From DRWZ01 sp964601505 (GTDB taxonomy: Bacteria > Calescibacteriota > Calescibacteriia > Calescibacteriales > Calescibacteriaceae): DNA of 30,044 nucleotides. The notes under the pieces were generated by a model, which was not told the DNA's origin, ran no database searches, and saw only the letters and a program-made list of their open reading frames with translations. The position numbers were made by a program, and so were the translations under genes. The stretch is from assembly GCA_964601505.1 (NCBI GenBank), contig CAZRNR010000022.1, forward strand, positions 1-30,044, read 5' to 3'. Below, in pieces: positions 1 through 7,970 of this stretch. Within the stretch, counting starts at the first letter, position 1. Each line of letters starts with the position of its first letter.

Positions 1-396
1 AATTCTTTCTAAAAACGCACAGTTTAGATGAGCTATTGATTTGATTTCGTCTCCATAAATATGATGTCAATTCTCCTTCATTGCCAGCCTCAACATATCT
101 TGGTTTTTATCTTATATTCCCTATCTTCAATCAAGAAATTTTTTGATGTCTTTTCCGGAAGTATCTTGAAAATTTTCTACTTTTCTCAAATCCTTCAAAG
201 TCATTTCTTCCCAGGTATCTCCAAATCGTTTGACTCATTGCTTTCATGATTTATCTCATCTACTGTTTTCTTATAGTTTTAATCTTTTCATCTTGTCATA
301 ACGCCTTCTACACAAAAATAAAAAATGGAAGCCTGATACTAAGTAGTTCAGATCTTACGAATGAATATCACATTGTCTTGACCGAAGCTACATTTC
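1..396. other. gene-free left edge, possible decayed minus-strand reading frames
   Basis: No intact gene is visible in these 396 bases. On the minus strand, short frames follow each other with stops and frame changes between them. The clearest runs from 234 to 127 (35 codons) and contains GDTWEEMTLKDLRK, which has a protein-like composition. Another open stretch runs to the window edge and contains YGDEIKSIAHLN. This could be a gene broken by stops and frameshifts, but I do not recognise the family. The usual partners of infC (rpmI and rplT, for L35 and L20) are not here, although infC reads towards this region. Two plus-strand frames of 60-80 codons (61-249 and 246-482) have no ribosome binding site or protein-like character and are not called. 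Confidence 0.25.
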
Positions 397-927
397 TTAT
401 TCTGATTTTTTCTTTTTGGGGTCTGGCGCGAGAATGCATACAAGGTTTCTGCCCTCTTTGTAAGGCAGTTTTTCAACAATAGCATAATCACTGATCAATT
501 GAATAACTTTATCTATAACAGATTTCATCACCTCCTGGTGCATACCTTCTCTACCTACACCTCTAACTACCACTTTTACTTTTGAACTGTCAGATAGCCA
601 TTCTTTCATCTTCTTGACCTTTATCTCAATATCATGCTCCTGAATAGTGGGCGAAAACTGCATTTCTTTGACCTCTATCACCTTTTGTTTTTTCTTTGAT
701 TCTTTCTCTCTTTTTCTTTGTTCGTACAGGAATTTTCCAAAATCAGTTATCTTGCAAACTGGCGGATTTGCATCTGGAGATATCTCAACAAGGTCAAGCC
801 CTCTTTCTTCAGCCATCTTCAGAGCTTGATTGAGGTCTAAAACCCCAACCTGTTTTCCGTTTTCGTCTATTACTCTGACCTGATTTGCCTTTATTTGCCT
901 TCCTACTCTCCAAAAGTTCTTTTGCAT
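397..927 (-). CDS. infC: translation initiation factor IF-3
   Basis: IF-3 binds the 30S subunit, keeps it apart from 50S and checks the start codon-initiator tRNA match. The 176-residue product has the normal length. The N-terminal domain carries the family signature around DLVEISPDANPPVCKI (about residues 45-60), followed by GKFLYEQRK and a lysine-rich linker. The C-terminal domain follows and ends in a basic tail. The usually well-conserved RFRGRE segment reads VVRGVGREGMHQE here, a local departure from the textbook motif. The ATG start lies inside the 3' end of thrS, with a 25-base overlap in another frame. I see no Shine-Dalgarno in front, so translation is probably coupled to thrS. The thrS-infC order is common in bacteria, but the rpmI-rplT pair that normally follows is missing from the next 396 bases. 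Confidence 0.97.
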   Translation of the reverse strand: MQKNFWRVGRQIKANQVRVIDENGKQVGVLDLNQALKMAEERGLDLVEISPDANPPVCKITDFGKFLYEQRKREKESKKKQKVIEVKEMQFSPTIQEHDIEIKVKKMKEWLSDSSKVKVVVRGVGREGMHQEVMKSVIDKVIQLISDYAIVEKLPYKEGRNLVCILAPDPKKKKSE

Positions 928-2816
928 AACTTTAATAAATAAGTTATTCCCTCCTCTATAGAAAATTTTTTTAACTCATCTTTCCCTTTTTCTCTTATTG
1001 TAATTGTTTTTTCTTTTTTTTCCTTTTCTCCAAGAACAATCATAAATGGAACCTTTTTCATTTCCCAATCCCTTATTCTTTTTGATAGCCTTTGACCTGT
1101 ATCAATATCTAATTCAACTCTTAGACCAGACATTTTCATAAGTTCATATACAAACTGGGAGTAATCAACCGAGTCATCTTTTACAGCAACAATAGCGCAC
1201 TGAATAGGAGCGAAATAGTATGGGAAATTTCCAGCAGTGTTCTCAATAAGTATCCCAAAGAACCTTTCAAACGACCCCAAAATAGCTCTGTGTATTATAT
1301 AGACCGGTTTTCTCATATTATCTGCATCAACATAAAGTGCTGAAAATTTTCTTGGTAGATTGAAATCAAGTTGTATTGTAGAGCACTGCCAAACTCTACC
1401 TAAAACATCTTTTATCTTTATATCTATTTTTGGACCATAGAAAACTCCTTCCCCAGGATCTAACGAATACTCAAGCTTGCTTTTTTCAAGAGATCTTCTG
1501 AGTGAGTTTTCAGCAAAATCCCATTCTTCATCTGTTCCTGCCCTCTTTTCGGGCCTCGTTGAAAGAAAAACAGAAAAGTCATTAAAGCCAAAAGCAGAAA
1601 GAAATTTTCTCACTATTTCTATTACGGACGAGACCTCATCTTCAAGCTGATCGAGCTTCAAAAATATATGTGCATCATCTTGTGTGAATCCTCTGACACG
1701 CAGTAATCCGTGCAAAACCCCACTTTTTTCATACCTATAAACAGTTCCAAACTCGCTTATCCTTAAAGGAAGCTCCCTATAAGACCTTGTTTTTGATTTG
1801 AAAATAGATATGTGAAAAGGGCAATTCATAGGTTTGAGTCTGTAAGATGTTTTCTCCTGATAGCCAACTGTTTTCTCAAAATTCTCCTCTGAATCGTCTT
1901 CAAAAGACATAGCTGGGAACATAAACTTGCTGTAAAGTTCAAGATGACCCGATATTTTCCAAAGTTTCTCATTTGCGACATGTGGAGTGTATACAAGCTG
2001 ATATCCGTTTTCCTCATGTATTTTAAGCCAGAAATCTTCAATAAGCCTTCTGACTTTTGCACCCTTTGGGAGCCACAATATAAGACCGGCTCCTATGTTT
2101 TCTTCATCTATGAGAAAAAGCTCAAGCTCTCTTCCAATCTTTCTGTGATCTCTTTTTTTTAGCTCCTCTTGGGTCTTGAAATAGTTTTCAAGGTCCTTTT
2201 CTGTTGCGAAAGCAACACCATATATCCTTGTGAGTTTTGGATAATCCTCACTTCCTTTGAAATGTGCAGCTGATATTCCAACAAGCTTTATAGCTCCAAC
2301 AAGTTTTGTTGAAGCAAGATGAGGTCCTCTACAAAGATCAAAAAATTCTCCCTGCTGATAAAAAGAAACATACTCATCTTTTATCTCCTTGAGTATTTCA
2401 ACTTTAAAAATTTCTCCTTTTTCCTCATAAAGACGGATAGCATCTTCTTTTTTCATGACAAATCTTCTGAGCTTGAGATCTTCTTTTTTGACTTTTTGCA
2501 TCTCTTGTTCTATCTTTTCAAGATCTTCCTCTGTGAATCCCTGAGGTCTGTAAAAATCATAGAAAAAGCCTACATCTGTGGTTGGTCCAACTGAAAGAAG
2601 AGTTTCTGGGAAAAGGCGCTTTACAGATTGGGCAAGAATGTGAGCCGAAGTGTGGCGCATTATATCAAGACCTTCTGGAGATTTAAGATTTATAAAATCA
2701 AACGGTTTGGTTTCATCTATTGGTGTGTGTAGGTCATAAACTTTTCCATCTTGTTTTATCCCAACGATTTGATCCCTTTCCGCTATTTCGCCCAATAACT
2801 CAAAACCCGTCTTCAT
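903..2816 (-). CDS. thrS: threonine--tRNA ligase
   Basis: Charges tRNA-Thr with threonine in the cytoplasm. At 637 residues it is close to the usual 640. Domains in order are a shortened TGS domain (1-45), the editing domain with the HTSAH motif (His55, His59), the class II catalytic core and the C-terminal anticodon-binding domain. The zinc ligands are visible as Cys332 (MNCP), His383 (DDAHIF) and His509 (IIHRAILGS). Motif 2 is present around RVRGFTQDDAH. The N-terminus is about 18 residues shorter than in E. coli ThrRS, so the first TGS strands are missing. An in-frame TAA four codons before the ATG rules out an upstream start. An acidic insertion just before MNCP restores the overall length. 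No clear Shine-Dalgarno is seen. It leads the thrS-infC unit, divergent from gspC. Confidence 0.97.
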   Translation of the reverse strand: MKTGFELLGEIAERDQIVGIKQDGKVYDLHTPIDETKPFDFINLKSPEGLDIMRHTSAHILAQSVKRLFPETLLSVGPTTDVGFFYDFYRPQGFTEEDLEKIEQEMQKVKKEDLKLRRFVMKKEDAIRLYEEKGEIFKVEILKEIKDEYVSFYQQGEFFDLCRGPHLASTKLVGAIKLVGISAAHFKGSEDYPKLTRIYGVAFATEKDLENYFKTQEELKKRDHRKIGRELELFLIDEENIGAGLILWLPKGAKVRRLIEDFWLKIHEENGYQLVYTPHVANEKLWKISGHLELYSKFMFPAMSFEDDSEENFEKTVGYQEKTSYRLKPMNCPFHISIFKSKTRSYRELPLRISEFGTVYRYEKSGVLHGLLRVRGFTQDDAHIFLKLDQLEDEVSSVIEIVRKFLSAFGFNDFSVFLSTRPEKRAGTDEEWDFAENSLRRSLEKSKLEYSLDPGEGVFYGPKIDIKIKDVLGRVWQCSTIQLDFNLPRKFSALYVDADNMRKPVYIIHRAILGSFERFFGILIENTAGNFPYYFAPIQCAIVAVKDDSVDYSQFVYELMKMSGLRVELDIDTGQRLSKRIRDWEMKKVPFMIVLGEKEKKEKTITIREKGKDELKKFSIEEGITYLLKLCKRTFGE

Positions 2817-2887
2817 AAAGCTTAAAAGTTAAACCTTAATGCTTTGAATTTGAAAAAGTTAAAAAATCAGAAGCTAATGCCTAATTT

Positions 2888-2893
2888 TAATAT
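2888..2893 (+). promoter_or_regulatory. candidate -10 element for gspC
   Basis: TAATAT lies 5 bases before the gspC ATG in the 82-base gap between the divergent thrS and gspC genes. No Shine-Dalgarno precedes gspC. If this is the -10, transcription would begin at or next to the start codon, giving a leaderless mRNA. The surrounding run of TA dinucleotides makes chance matches likely, and I see no convincing -35. Confidence 0.25.
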
Positions 2894-2898
2894 ATATA

Positions 2899-3837
2899 AT
2901 GAATTTTAAACATATTGAGAGTATTATCATACCAGTTCTTGTATTCATAATTGGAGTTGAAATTTCGGGGGGGGCTATTAAAATAGCCTCTATTGTGCTT
3001 GGAGAAAAGCTTGAGGAAAAAGTCAAACCAAAAGAGAATGTAAAGACCCAGCTGAAAATAGCAAACGGCTATAGACCCGAGGATTTAAGTTTCTTATGGG
3101 AAAATGGACTTTTAGGTAGAGATATTCCACCACCTCCGCCAAAAGAAATTCAAGAAGTAAAGCCTGTAATATCAGCACTTTCTGAAACATATAGATTGGT
3201 TGGAACAATAGTCGGAAGAACACAAAGATATGCATTTTTAGCTCCGCGCTCTGGTGGGAACATAATTGTCAAAAAAGAAAATGAAGAAATAGTTCCTGGG
3301 GCAGTCATATCATCGATAAAAGACGATATGATTGAAATAACACGGGGGAACTCCAAAGAGCTAATTTTTCTCTTTGAAAAGGATCAAGAAAAGTTTGCTG
3401 CACAGCAACAAAGTCAGGAGATACCACCAGCACCCGCAGCAACACTACAAAATTCCACATATCAGGTATTTGGAACAAATGAAAGCAGAAATAAGCCAGA
3501 TCTTGTTCAGGTTGGGGAAAACACATTTGAAGTCAAGCGAGAGTATGTTCAATCAAGCCTCTCTGATATGGGAGCACTTCTGACAAACGCAAGAGCCATA
3601 CCATATATAAAAGACGGTGAAATAAAAGGTTTCAGGTTATTAAATATCACACCCGGAAGCTTTTACAAAACTATAGGAATACAGGATGGAGATGTGATCA
3701 AAAGTATAAACGGAATACCAATATCAAATCCTCAAACCATAATGAAAATTTTCTCAGATATACAAAACGAAACACAGTTTGAACTGAAAATAGAAAGAAT
3801 GGGGAAAGAAATAACTATGAGATACTACATCAGATGA
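2899..3837 (+). CDS. gspC: type II secretion system protein GspC-like
   Basis: GspC is an inner-membrane component that links the type II secretion platform to the outer-membrane secretin. The 312-residue product has one N-terminal membrane segment (about residues 9-34), a proline-rich linker near 75-85 and a homology region (about 95-160, with LVGTIVGRTQRYAFLA). After a second linker comes a C-terminal PDZ domain (about 235-312) with GFRLLNITPGSFYKTIGI and GDVIKSINGIPI. This order matches the GspC family. The ATG is preceded by TA-rich sequence with no ribosome binding site. It overlaps tsaB by 4 bases (ATGA). No other secretion genes adjoin it; only gspN, about 17 kb away, belongs to the same system. 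It could be read as a generic PDZ membrane protein, but the middle region favours GspC. Confidence 0.85.
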   Translation: MNFKHIESIIIPVLVFIIGVEISGGAIKIASIVLGEKLEEKVKPKENVKTQLKIANGYRPEDLSFLWENGLLGRDIPPPPPKEIQEVKPVISALSETYRLVGTIVGRTQRYAFLAPRSGGNIIVKKENEEIVPGAVISSIKDDMIEITRGNSKELIFLFEKDQEKFAAQQQSQEIPPAPAATLQNSTYQVFGTNESRNKPDLVQVGENTFEVKREYVQSSLSDMGALLTNARAIPYIKDGEIKGFRLLNITPGSFYKTIGIQDGDVIKSINGIPISNPQTIMKIFSDIQNETQFELKIERMGKEITMRYYIR

Positions 3838-4439
3838 AAGGAATAGAACTCTTCATTGATTTTACTTTCTCAAACACTCTCTCTGTTCTGGTTTCAGAAG
3901 ATGACGATATAAAGTTTTTTATATCTGTGTCAAGCTCCACACATGTCAGCAAGTTTCTTCCTGTCTTTGTTAAAGAAGCTCTTGGAGAGTTCTCATCTCT
4001 TTCTGGAATATACATAGCAAAAGGTCCAGGATCCTTTACAGCCTTGAGGATTCTGATAAGCTACATCAAAGGAATATATGTAGCAACATCTGTCCCTGTA
4101 TTCACCTACAACTCAACAGATTGGATGGCCTATTACATAGCGCAGAACAAAAAAGATATTAAGGGAAATTTCTCAATCGGATTCTACTCTGGAGCGAAAA
4201 ATTTTTATTACCTCACAGAATACGAAATGAAAAATGGAATCCCTACTCTCAGAAGTTCTAAAATTACAGAAAACAGAGATGAAATAAATTTTTCAGATGA
4301 AGATATACAAAAAGAACTTGGAGCTAAATATATTTTCTACCTTCACCTTAAACAAGCTCCGCAAAAACCAGATATAAAAAGCCTACAACCTCTATACATC
4401 TTTCAGGAAATACTACAAATATCAAAAAAGCAAAGCTAA
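3834..4439 (+). CDS. tsaB: tRNA threonylcarbamoyladenosine biosynthesis protein TsaB
   Basis: TsaB partners TsaD in placing the threonylcarbamoyl group on A37 of ANN-decoding tRNAs. The 201-residue product has the ASKHA-type N-terminal half, beginning with a beta-strand segment (IELFIDFTFSNTLSVLV), and the family's GPGSFTxLRI motif at about residues 63-72. The usual glycine in that motif is alanine here (GPGSFTALRI). The C-terminal half is diverged, as is common for TsaB, which lacks its own metal site. The ATG overlaps the gspC stop as ATGA, so translation is probably coupled. No separate Shine-Dalgarno is seen. Assignment rests mainly on the GPGSFT motif and the length. Confidence 0.85.
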   Translation: MKGIELFIDFTFSNTLSVLVSEDDDIKFFISVSSSTHVSKFLPVFVKEALGEFSSLSGIYIAKGPGSFTALRILISYIKGIYVATSVPVFTYNSTDWMAYYIAQNKKDIKGNFSIGFYSGAKNFYYLTEYEMKNGIPTLRSSKITENRDEINFSDEDIQKELGAKYIFYLHLKQAPQKPDIKSLQPLYIFQEILQISKKQS

Positions 4440-4544
4440 CAATATTCCTAATATGACTTATATTTACACAGAAAACCTTCAATCCAAAAAAGACCAATGG
4501 TAATTCACACGAGAGCCTGGCAACTTCCCTAACAACTAAAAGGT

Positions 4545-6956
4545 CTAAAGATTAGCATTAGCAGATAGAGCGAATAAACCTACACCTATTAAATCATTAA
4601 GGATCTGGTTCGTTGCAGGCTTGAACTTCCAGCTCTGAGCTGGCTTATCCCAACCAGATGGTACAAGAGGTCCACCATTAATAGTAGTAAAACCACAAAA
4701 TGGTTCCTGACAACCTTCTGGTAGCTTTACAAGCTCACATACACCTTCATCATCTCTTAGATAATTCACTTTCCCGTCACCCAATGATTCAGTAATCTGA
4801 AAATTAGTCGTTACAGACTTTACAAAATCAATCCCGAAAGCTCTTTCAAACATAAAGGGGGTAACAGTAGTGAAAAGAATAAAATTCATGGTATTCATAG
4901 ATTCCAGATTATCAGGACTATAAAGTTTCTCTTTAACTCTATTCACAAAAGTCCATGTCAGAATGCAGTTATCAATTTCAAGAGCACCGTTTAGAATTTT
5001 TCCATCGGAAGATGTCTCTTTCATCAGAACATAAGGGATAACCTTCATACCAAACTGTTCAATTACTCCAGAAAATCCACCAGAAAGACTAAAAACATCA
5101 TCTGGATATTTTGAATAAACATTTTGCCCAAGTGAAAGTAGTGTTGTAAGTGGTTCAAAATAATCTCTTCGGAGTTTTTTATCCTGAATGTATGTGAAAG
5201 CATTCCAATCTCCCCTGGTTACATAGTCGCCCTGTATGTATCGTCTTCTCACTATAAGAGCGGGTATTTGACTTCCTTGAATAACTTTTGTCGGGTCAAA
5301 CAGAAAGAGATTTTTTGTAAAGAAATTTATAAGAAACATCTGATCATATGGACCTGCGATCACATATGTAACTCTTTGAGGATTGTTCGGTATGAGAACT
5401 TTTCCATCACTTATAGCAAATGTTGTTAGACTTTCTGAAAATGAGACATCATTAGTCAGGGTGAAGACATAGAAGTTATCCTGCGTTGCCTTCTCAAAGT
5501 AAGTTGGATCACCAACTGCTATAGCTTTTTCGTAGAATAATCTTGTCCCTTCAACCTCAAAAGCAAAAAGAGAACCAGCATTAGCAATCCGATATTCGCC
5601 ATCACTAACAGTCAATTCAAGGGGTAGAATAATGTCCCTTATTGATTTTGGATCAGCATTTTTAACACCAAAGAATTTACAGAAATCAATTCTTGCAAAG
5701 TTCGGTAATGTGACAGAAGTTATAGATCCAGCTATAAAAGTTGAAACTGCACTCACTATCTTTGATACATCAAACTCTCCAGTCTCTCCCGTGACATTTA
5801 TCCAGTTATTATCTTTATTGCAATCAAATTTTTCTGAACCGTTGCTAAGTATATTGACAACATCTTGAGCAGTTTTATCACTGAACCCTGCTGGGAGAGA
5901 AAGTGTCCCTGTAGCTTTATCACCCAAGAATATGTTCTCTTTAGATGTATCTAAGTTAAAGCGAAGAGCTTGACCATTCCAACACACTAATGCCGGATCA
6001 TCTTGCTTACACGGATTTTTAAAATGGTAATCAAGTCCCATACTTGCCCAATTTAAAAGTTTTGAGATATTTCCTGGAATATTTTTCCAAAGAGCTTCTT
6101 TTCCAGACTCAAATCTCAAGAAATTCGGAGCTTTATCTAAACCGAGAGTTCCTGGGAGATTTCTTATAAGCCCCGGGGGATCTTCCTCAAAATCTCTCAA
6201 AAGAGCTGATGCATTTGAAAGAACTCCAGATATATCAAGTTCCCAGTTATGTGAGTTTATCACATTGAAAAGAGCAGCAACTCCTTGGCTAACAGCTCCA
6301 AGAATAACAAGAAGATCGTATCTCAATTCAGTCCCGGACTTGAACCAAACATTTACAAGATTGCCAATTTTTACATTAAACGGGACCGTTACACGAAATA
6401 CATAGTTTTTATCTCCTTTTGCAACATAATTTTCTGAAGCTTCAATAACTTCTGACATAAGAGTTGTTATCTCATCTCTTTTCAAACCAACAAGATTAAG
6501 CAATGTGTCAATAACATTTGTTTGCTGTGGAGAAATTCTTGGAGATTGTGCAAGTATTGGAGCAGAAGGACATATATCACCAAGTACTCCACGTGCAAAA
6601 CCACATAAAGTTCCTAAAGCACCATCAAGCCTTTTGAAAAGAATCATAACATTTGTAAAGATAACCAGTGTGTTGAATGTAACTTCATTCTTATAAGTTT
6701 GAAGCTCATTGGAACACCCATCTTTACCGCATATTTCTTCTTTTATTTTCTCAAAATTCCCCTTTGATATGTAAGATGACATAGTAGTATTAGGAGTAGA
6801 AACAGTTTTATCACCTTCTTTTACGGTAGCCAAACCAGATTGTGGTGGAACCACTTGGGTAGTTTTTTCTTCTTCCTTCCCACATGAGAGAGCAAAAGAA
6901 AGAGCCGAGATAAGAATCAAAAGCTTCAAACCACTTTTTCCTATTACATTCATCAT
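4545..6956 (-). CDS. large lipoprotein of unknown function
   Basis: An 803-residue secreted lipoprotein that I do not recognise. The signal peptide has a short basic start, a hydrophobic core and the lipobox ALSC with Cys25, followed by a charged, threonine-rich linker. No membrane segments follow, so the body is probably periplasmic or on the outer membrane. Scattered cysteines (for example in EICGKDGCS, near DICPS and in the C-terminal GCQEPFCGF) suggest disulfides. No catalytic motif or internal repeat stands out. The start is well supported: AAGGAGG lies about 7 bases before the ATG at 6956, one of the best ribosome binding sites in the window. The second ATG at 6953 would also work. It is a single-gene unit, convergent with gspC-tsaB, with about 500 bases of gene-poor DNA upstream. 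The strong binding site suggests good expression. Confidence 0.8.
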   Translation of the reverse strand: MMNVIGKSGLKLLILISALSFALSCGKEEEKTTQVVPPQSGLATVKEGDKTVSTPNTTMSSYISKGNFEKIKEEICGKDGCSNELQTYKNEVTFNTLVIFTNVMILFKRLDGALGTLCGFARGVLGDICPSAPILAQSPRISPQQTNVIDTLLNLVGLKRDEITTLMSEVIEASENYVAKGDKNYVFRVTVPFNVKIGNLVNVWFKSGTELRYDLLVILGAVSQGVAALFNVINSHNWELDISGVLSNASALLRDFEEDPPGLIRNLPGTLGLDKAPNFLRFESGKEALWKNIPGNISKLLNWASMGLDYHFKNPCKQDDPALVCWNGQALRFNLDTSKENIFLGDKATGTLSLPAGFSDKTAQDVVNILSNGSEKFDCNKDNNWINVTGETGEFDVSKIVSAVSTFIAGSITSVTLPNFARIDFCKFFGVKNADPKSIRDIILPLELTVSDGEYRIANAGSLFAFEVEGTRLFYEKAIAVGDPTYFEKATQDNFYVFTLTNDVSFSESLTTFAISDGKVLIPNNPQRVTYVIAGPYDQMFLINFFTKNLFLFDPTKVIQGSQIPALIVRRRYIQGDYVTRGDWNAFTYIQDKKLRRDYFEPLTTLLSLGQNVYSKYPDDVFSLSGGFSGVIEQFGMKVIPYVLMKETSSDGKILNGALEIDNCILTWTFVNRVKEKLYSPDNLESMNTMNFILFTTVTPFMFERAFGIDFVKSVTTNFQITESLGDGKVNYLRDDEGVCELVKLPEGCQEPFCGFTTINGGPLVPSGWDKPAQSWKFKPATNQILNDLIGVGLFALSANANL

Positions 6957-6991
6957 ACATAGTCCTCCTTATGTTGTTGTTATTATCTTTA

Positions 6992-7019
6992 TGTAATAAT
7001 AGTAATCAATTTTACAAAA
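6992..7019 (-). promoter_or_regulatory. possible promoter of the 803-residue lipoprotein gene
   Basis: On the minus strand a TTGAAA-like -35 is followed, after about 16 bases, by TACTAT as a weak -10. These lie roughly 35-70 bases before the gene's strong Shine-Dalgarno. In DNA this AT-rich such matches are common, so this is only a suggestion. Positions are approximate. Confidence 0.2.
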
Positions 7020-7040
7020 ATTTCAAGATTTTGATGAGAC

Positions 7041-7133
7041 TTAAACGCTTTGTCAAATAAATATGTACCAAAAATTGTCAATTTCCTCTTACATTGTAAG
7101 TGGAGGATAAAAATTTTTTGACACAGCACTTAA
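7041..7133 (-). repeat. 93-bp TTAA-bounded repeat, copy 1
   Basis: A 93-base element also present, inverted, at 28519-28611. The two copies differ at about 6 of 93 positions and have exactly the same length. Each begins and ends with TTAA. In the minus-strand orientation the ends are TTAAGTGCTGTGTCAA and, read from the other side, TTAAACGCTTTGTCAA, which are inverted repeats matching at 13 of 16 bases. The centre holds a small perfect palindrome, CTTACAATGTAAG. The element overlaps the end of a transposase-like relic (7089-7202), so it may be the 3' end of an insertion sequence or a small non-autonomous element derived from one. Confidence 0.8.
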
Positions 7134-7202
7134 ATCAACTGCAGATCTTGTGAGAAAATCAACATTATTTCTTGGAGCTTTCCACCCAAAACAATCTTTC
7201 AT
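7089..7202 (-). pseudogene. transposase C-terminal relic (IS30-like motif)
   Basis: A 37-codon minus-strand reading ends in TAA inside the 93-bp repeat. It contains DCFGWKAPR, which resembles the conserved (R)KCLG(F/W)KTP segment near the C-terminus of IS30-type and related DDE transposases. In the neighbouring frame just upstream the sequence reads ILKWMNER, the kind of residues that precede this motif in such proteins. That implies a frameshift near 7200. The last residues, AVSKNFYP, recur at the second repeat copy (28524 onward). No full transposase is present within the 330 bases upstream. I read this as the decayed tail of an insertion sequence; the family name is tentative. Confidence 0.45.
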
Positions 7203-7462
7203 TCATCCATTTCAATATGTCTAACAACAGGATTTTTAGTTCAGATTTATTCCAATGTATCAACTCTCAGGATGTAGCCCAAATTTAGAATAAAGATTGG
7301 CATAAAAATACTATGATGATTACATATATTATTTATGGCTTTACCGCAACCGGATTTTAAGAGATGGTTCATTTTAGACAAGAACAAAATTCGTGCTTGA
7401 TAGTGAAGTGAATTCTATAAAACCATAATAAAATTCAACATAAATAATTTTCTCTTCTGTTG
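7203..7462. other. gene-free stretch between IS relic and HhH gene
   Basis: No intact frame, RNA gene or clear hairpin terminator is visible. Parts closest to 7203 probably continue the transposase relic; beyond about 7230 I cannot follow it. Together with 6957-7202 this makes about 505 bases without a functional gene. Confidence 0.4.
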
Positions 7463-7840
7463 TCAGTAACAACTTCTTTTGACGTTAAAGAATTTGGATA
7501 AATTTTTCAAAGTTTGGGGTCCAACACCTTTTACATGTTCAAGATGTGATAATTCTTCTATGTTTTTACTTTGCATCAGATATGCATATATCTGCTGAGC
7601 TATATCTTTTCTGGTGATTATGTTCAGAATATTGCCAAGATATTTTTCATCAATACAGTTTATGGGAACTTTTTGATTGTAGCAGAAGAAAGAGGAAGCG
7701 TATTTATCTTCAAGATGGACTGGACAAGCTTTTTTAAATAAGCGGGATATGAAGACAAAAAAGGAGATAAAAGATATAAGGACTAAGGAATAAAAAAACG
7801 GGTGTTCTTTTGAAATTTTTACATGCATTATTCGATGCAT
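7463..7840 (-). CDS. small membrane-anchored helix-hairpin-helix protein (ComEA-like C-terminus)
   Basis: The 125-residue product has one hydrophobic segment (about residues 14-35) followed by a presumably periplasmic region with three cysteines. A C-terminal helix-hairpin-helix follows (about 95-120): IEELSHLEHVKGVGPQTLKNL, whose KGVGPQT is the hairpin. The membrane anchor plus C-terminal HhH resembles ComEA, the DNA receptor of natural transformation. ComEA usually has two HhH motifs, and only one clear motif is visible here. A DNA-binding role is therefore likely by family, but a competence role is inference. No Shine-Dalgarno is seen; the ATG at 7828 is an alternative start. TATTAA lies 8 bases upstream of the first ATG. 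It diverges from tRNA-Gln and lies downstream of nothing in its own direction. Confidence 0.65.
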   Translation of the reverse strand: MHRIMHVKISKEHPFFYSLVLISFISFFVFISRLFKKACPVHLEDKYASSFFCYNQKVPINCIDEKYLGNILNIITRKDIAQQIYAYLMQSKNIEELSHLEHVKGVGPQTLKNLSKFFNVKRSCY

Positions 7841-7888
7841 TCTGGAATTTAATATTTTTTGTGTAATGTTTTTAAGATTAAACTACTT

Positions 7889-7960
7889 TGGGGTGTCGTC
7901 TAATTGGCAGGACACGGGACTTTGGATCCCGGCGTGGAGGTTCGAGTCCTCCCACCCCAA
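7889..7960 (+). tRNA. tRNA-Gln (anticodon TTG)
   Basis: A full cloverleaf of 72 bases. The acceptor stem pairs TGGGGTG (7889-7895) with CACCCCA (7953-7959), and the discriminator base is A. The anticodon stem CGGGA/TCCCG closes the loop CTTTGGA with anticodon TTG at 7922-7924. The T-arm contains GTTCGAGTC. The CCA end is not encoded. A73 is unusual, since bacterial tRNA-Gln often has G73. The gene is followed after 10 bases by the first possible start codon of prs on the same strand, so the two are probably in one transcript. Confidence 0.96.
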
Positions 7961-7970
7961 TATATAGAGC

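Noticed and set aside
61..482. Two overlapping plus-strand open frames at the left edge (61-249 and 246-482)
   Set aside because: No ribosome binding site, low-complexity Phe/Ser/Leu/Ile composition typical of AT-rich antisense DNA, and the second one runs into infC on the other strand.
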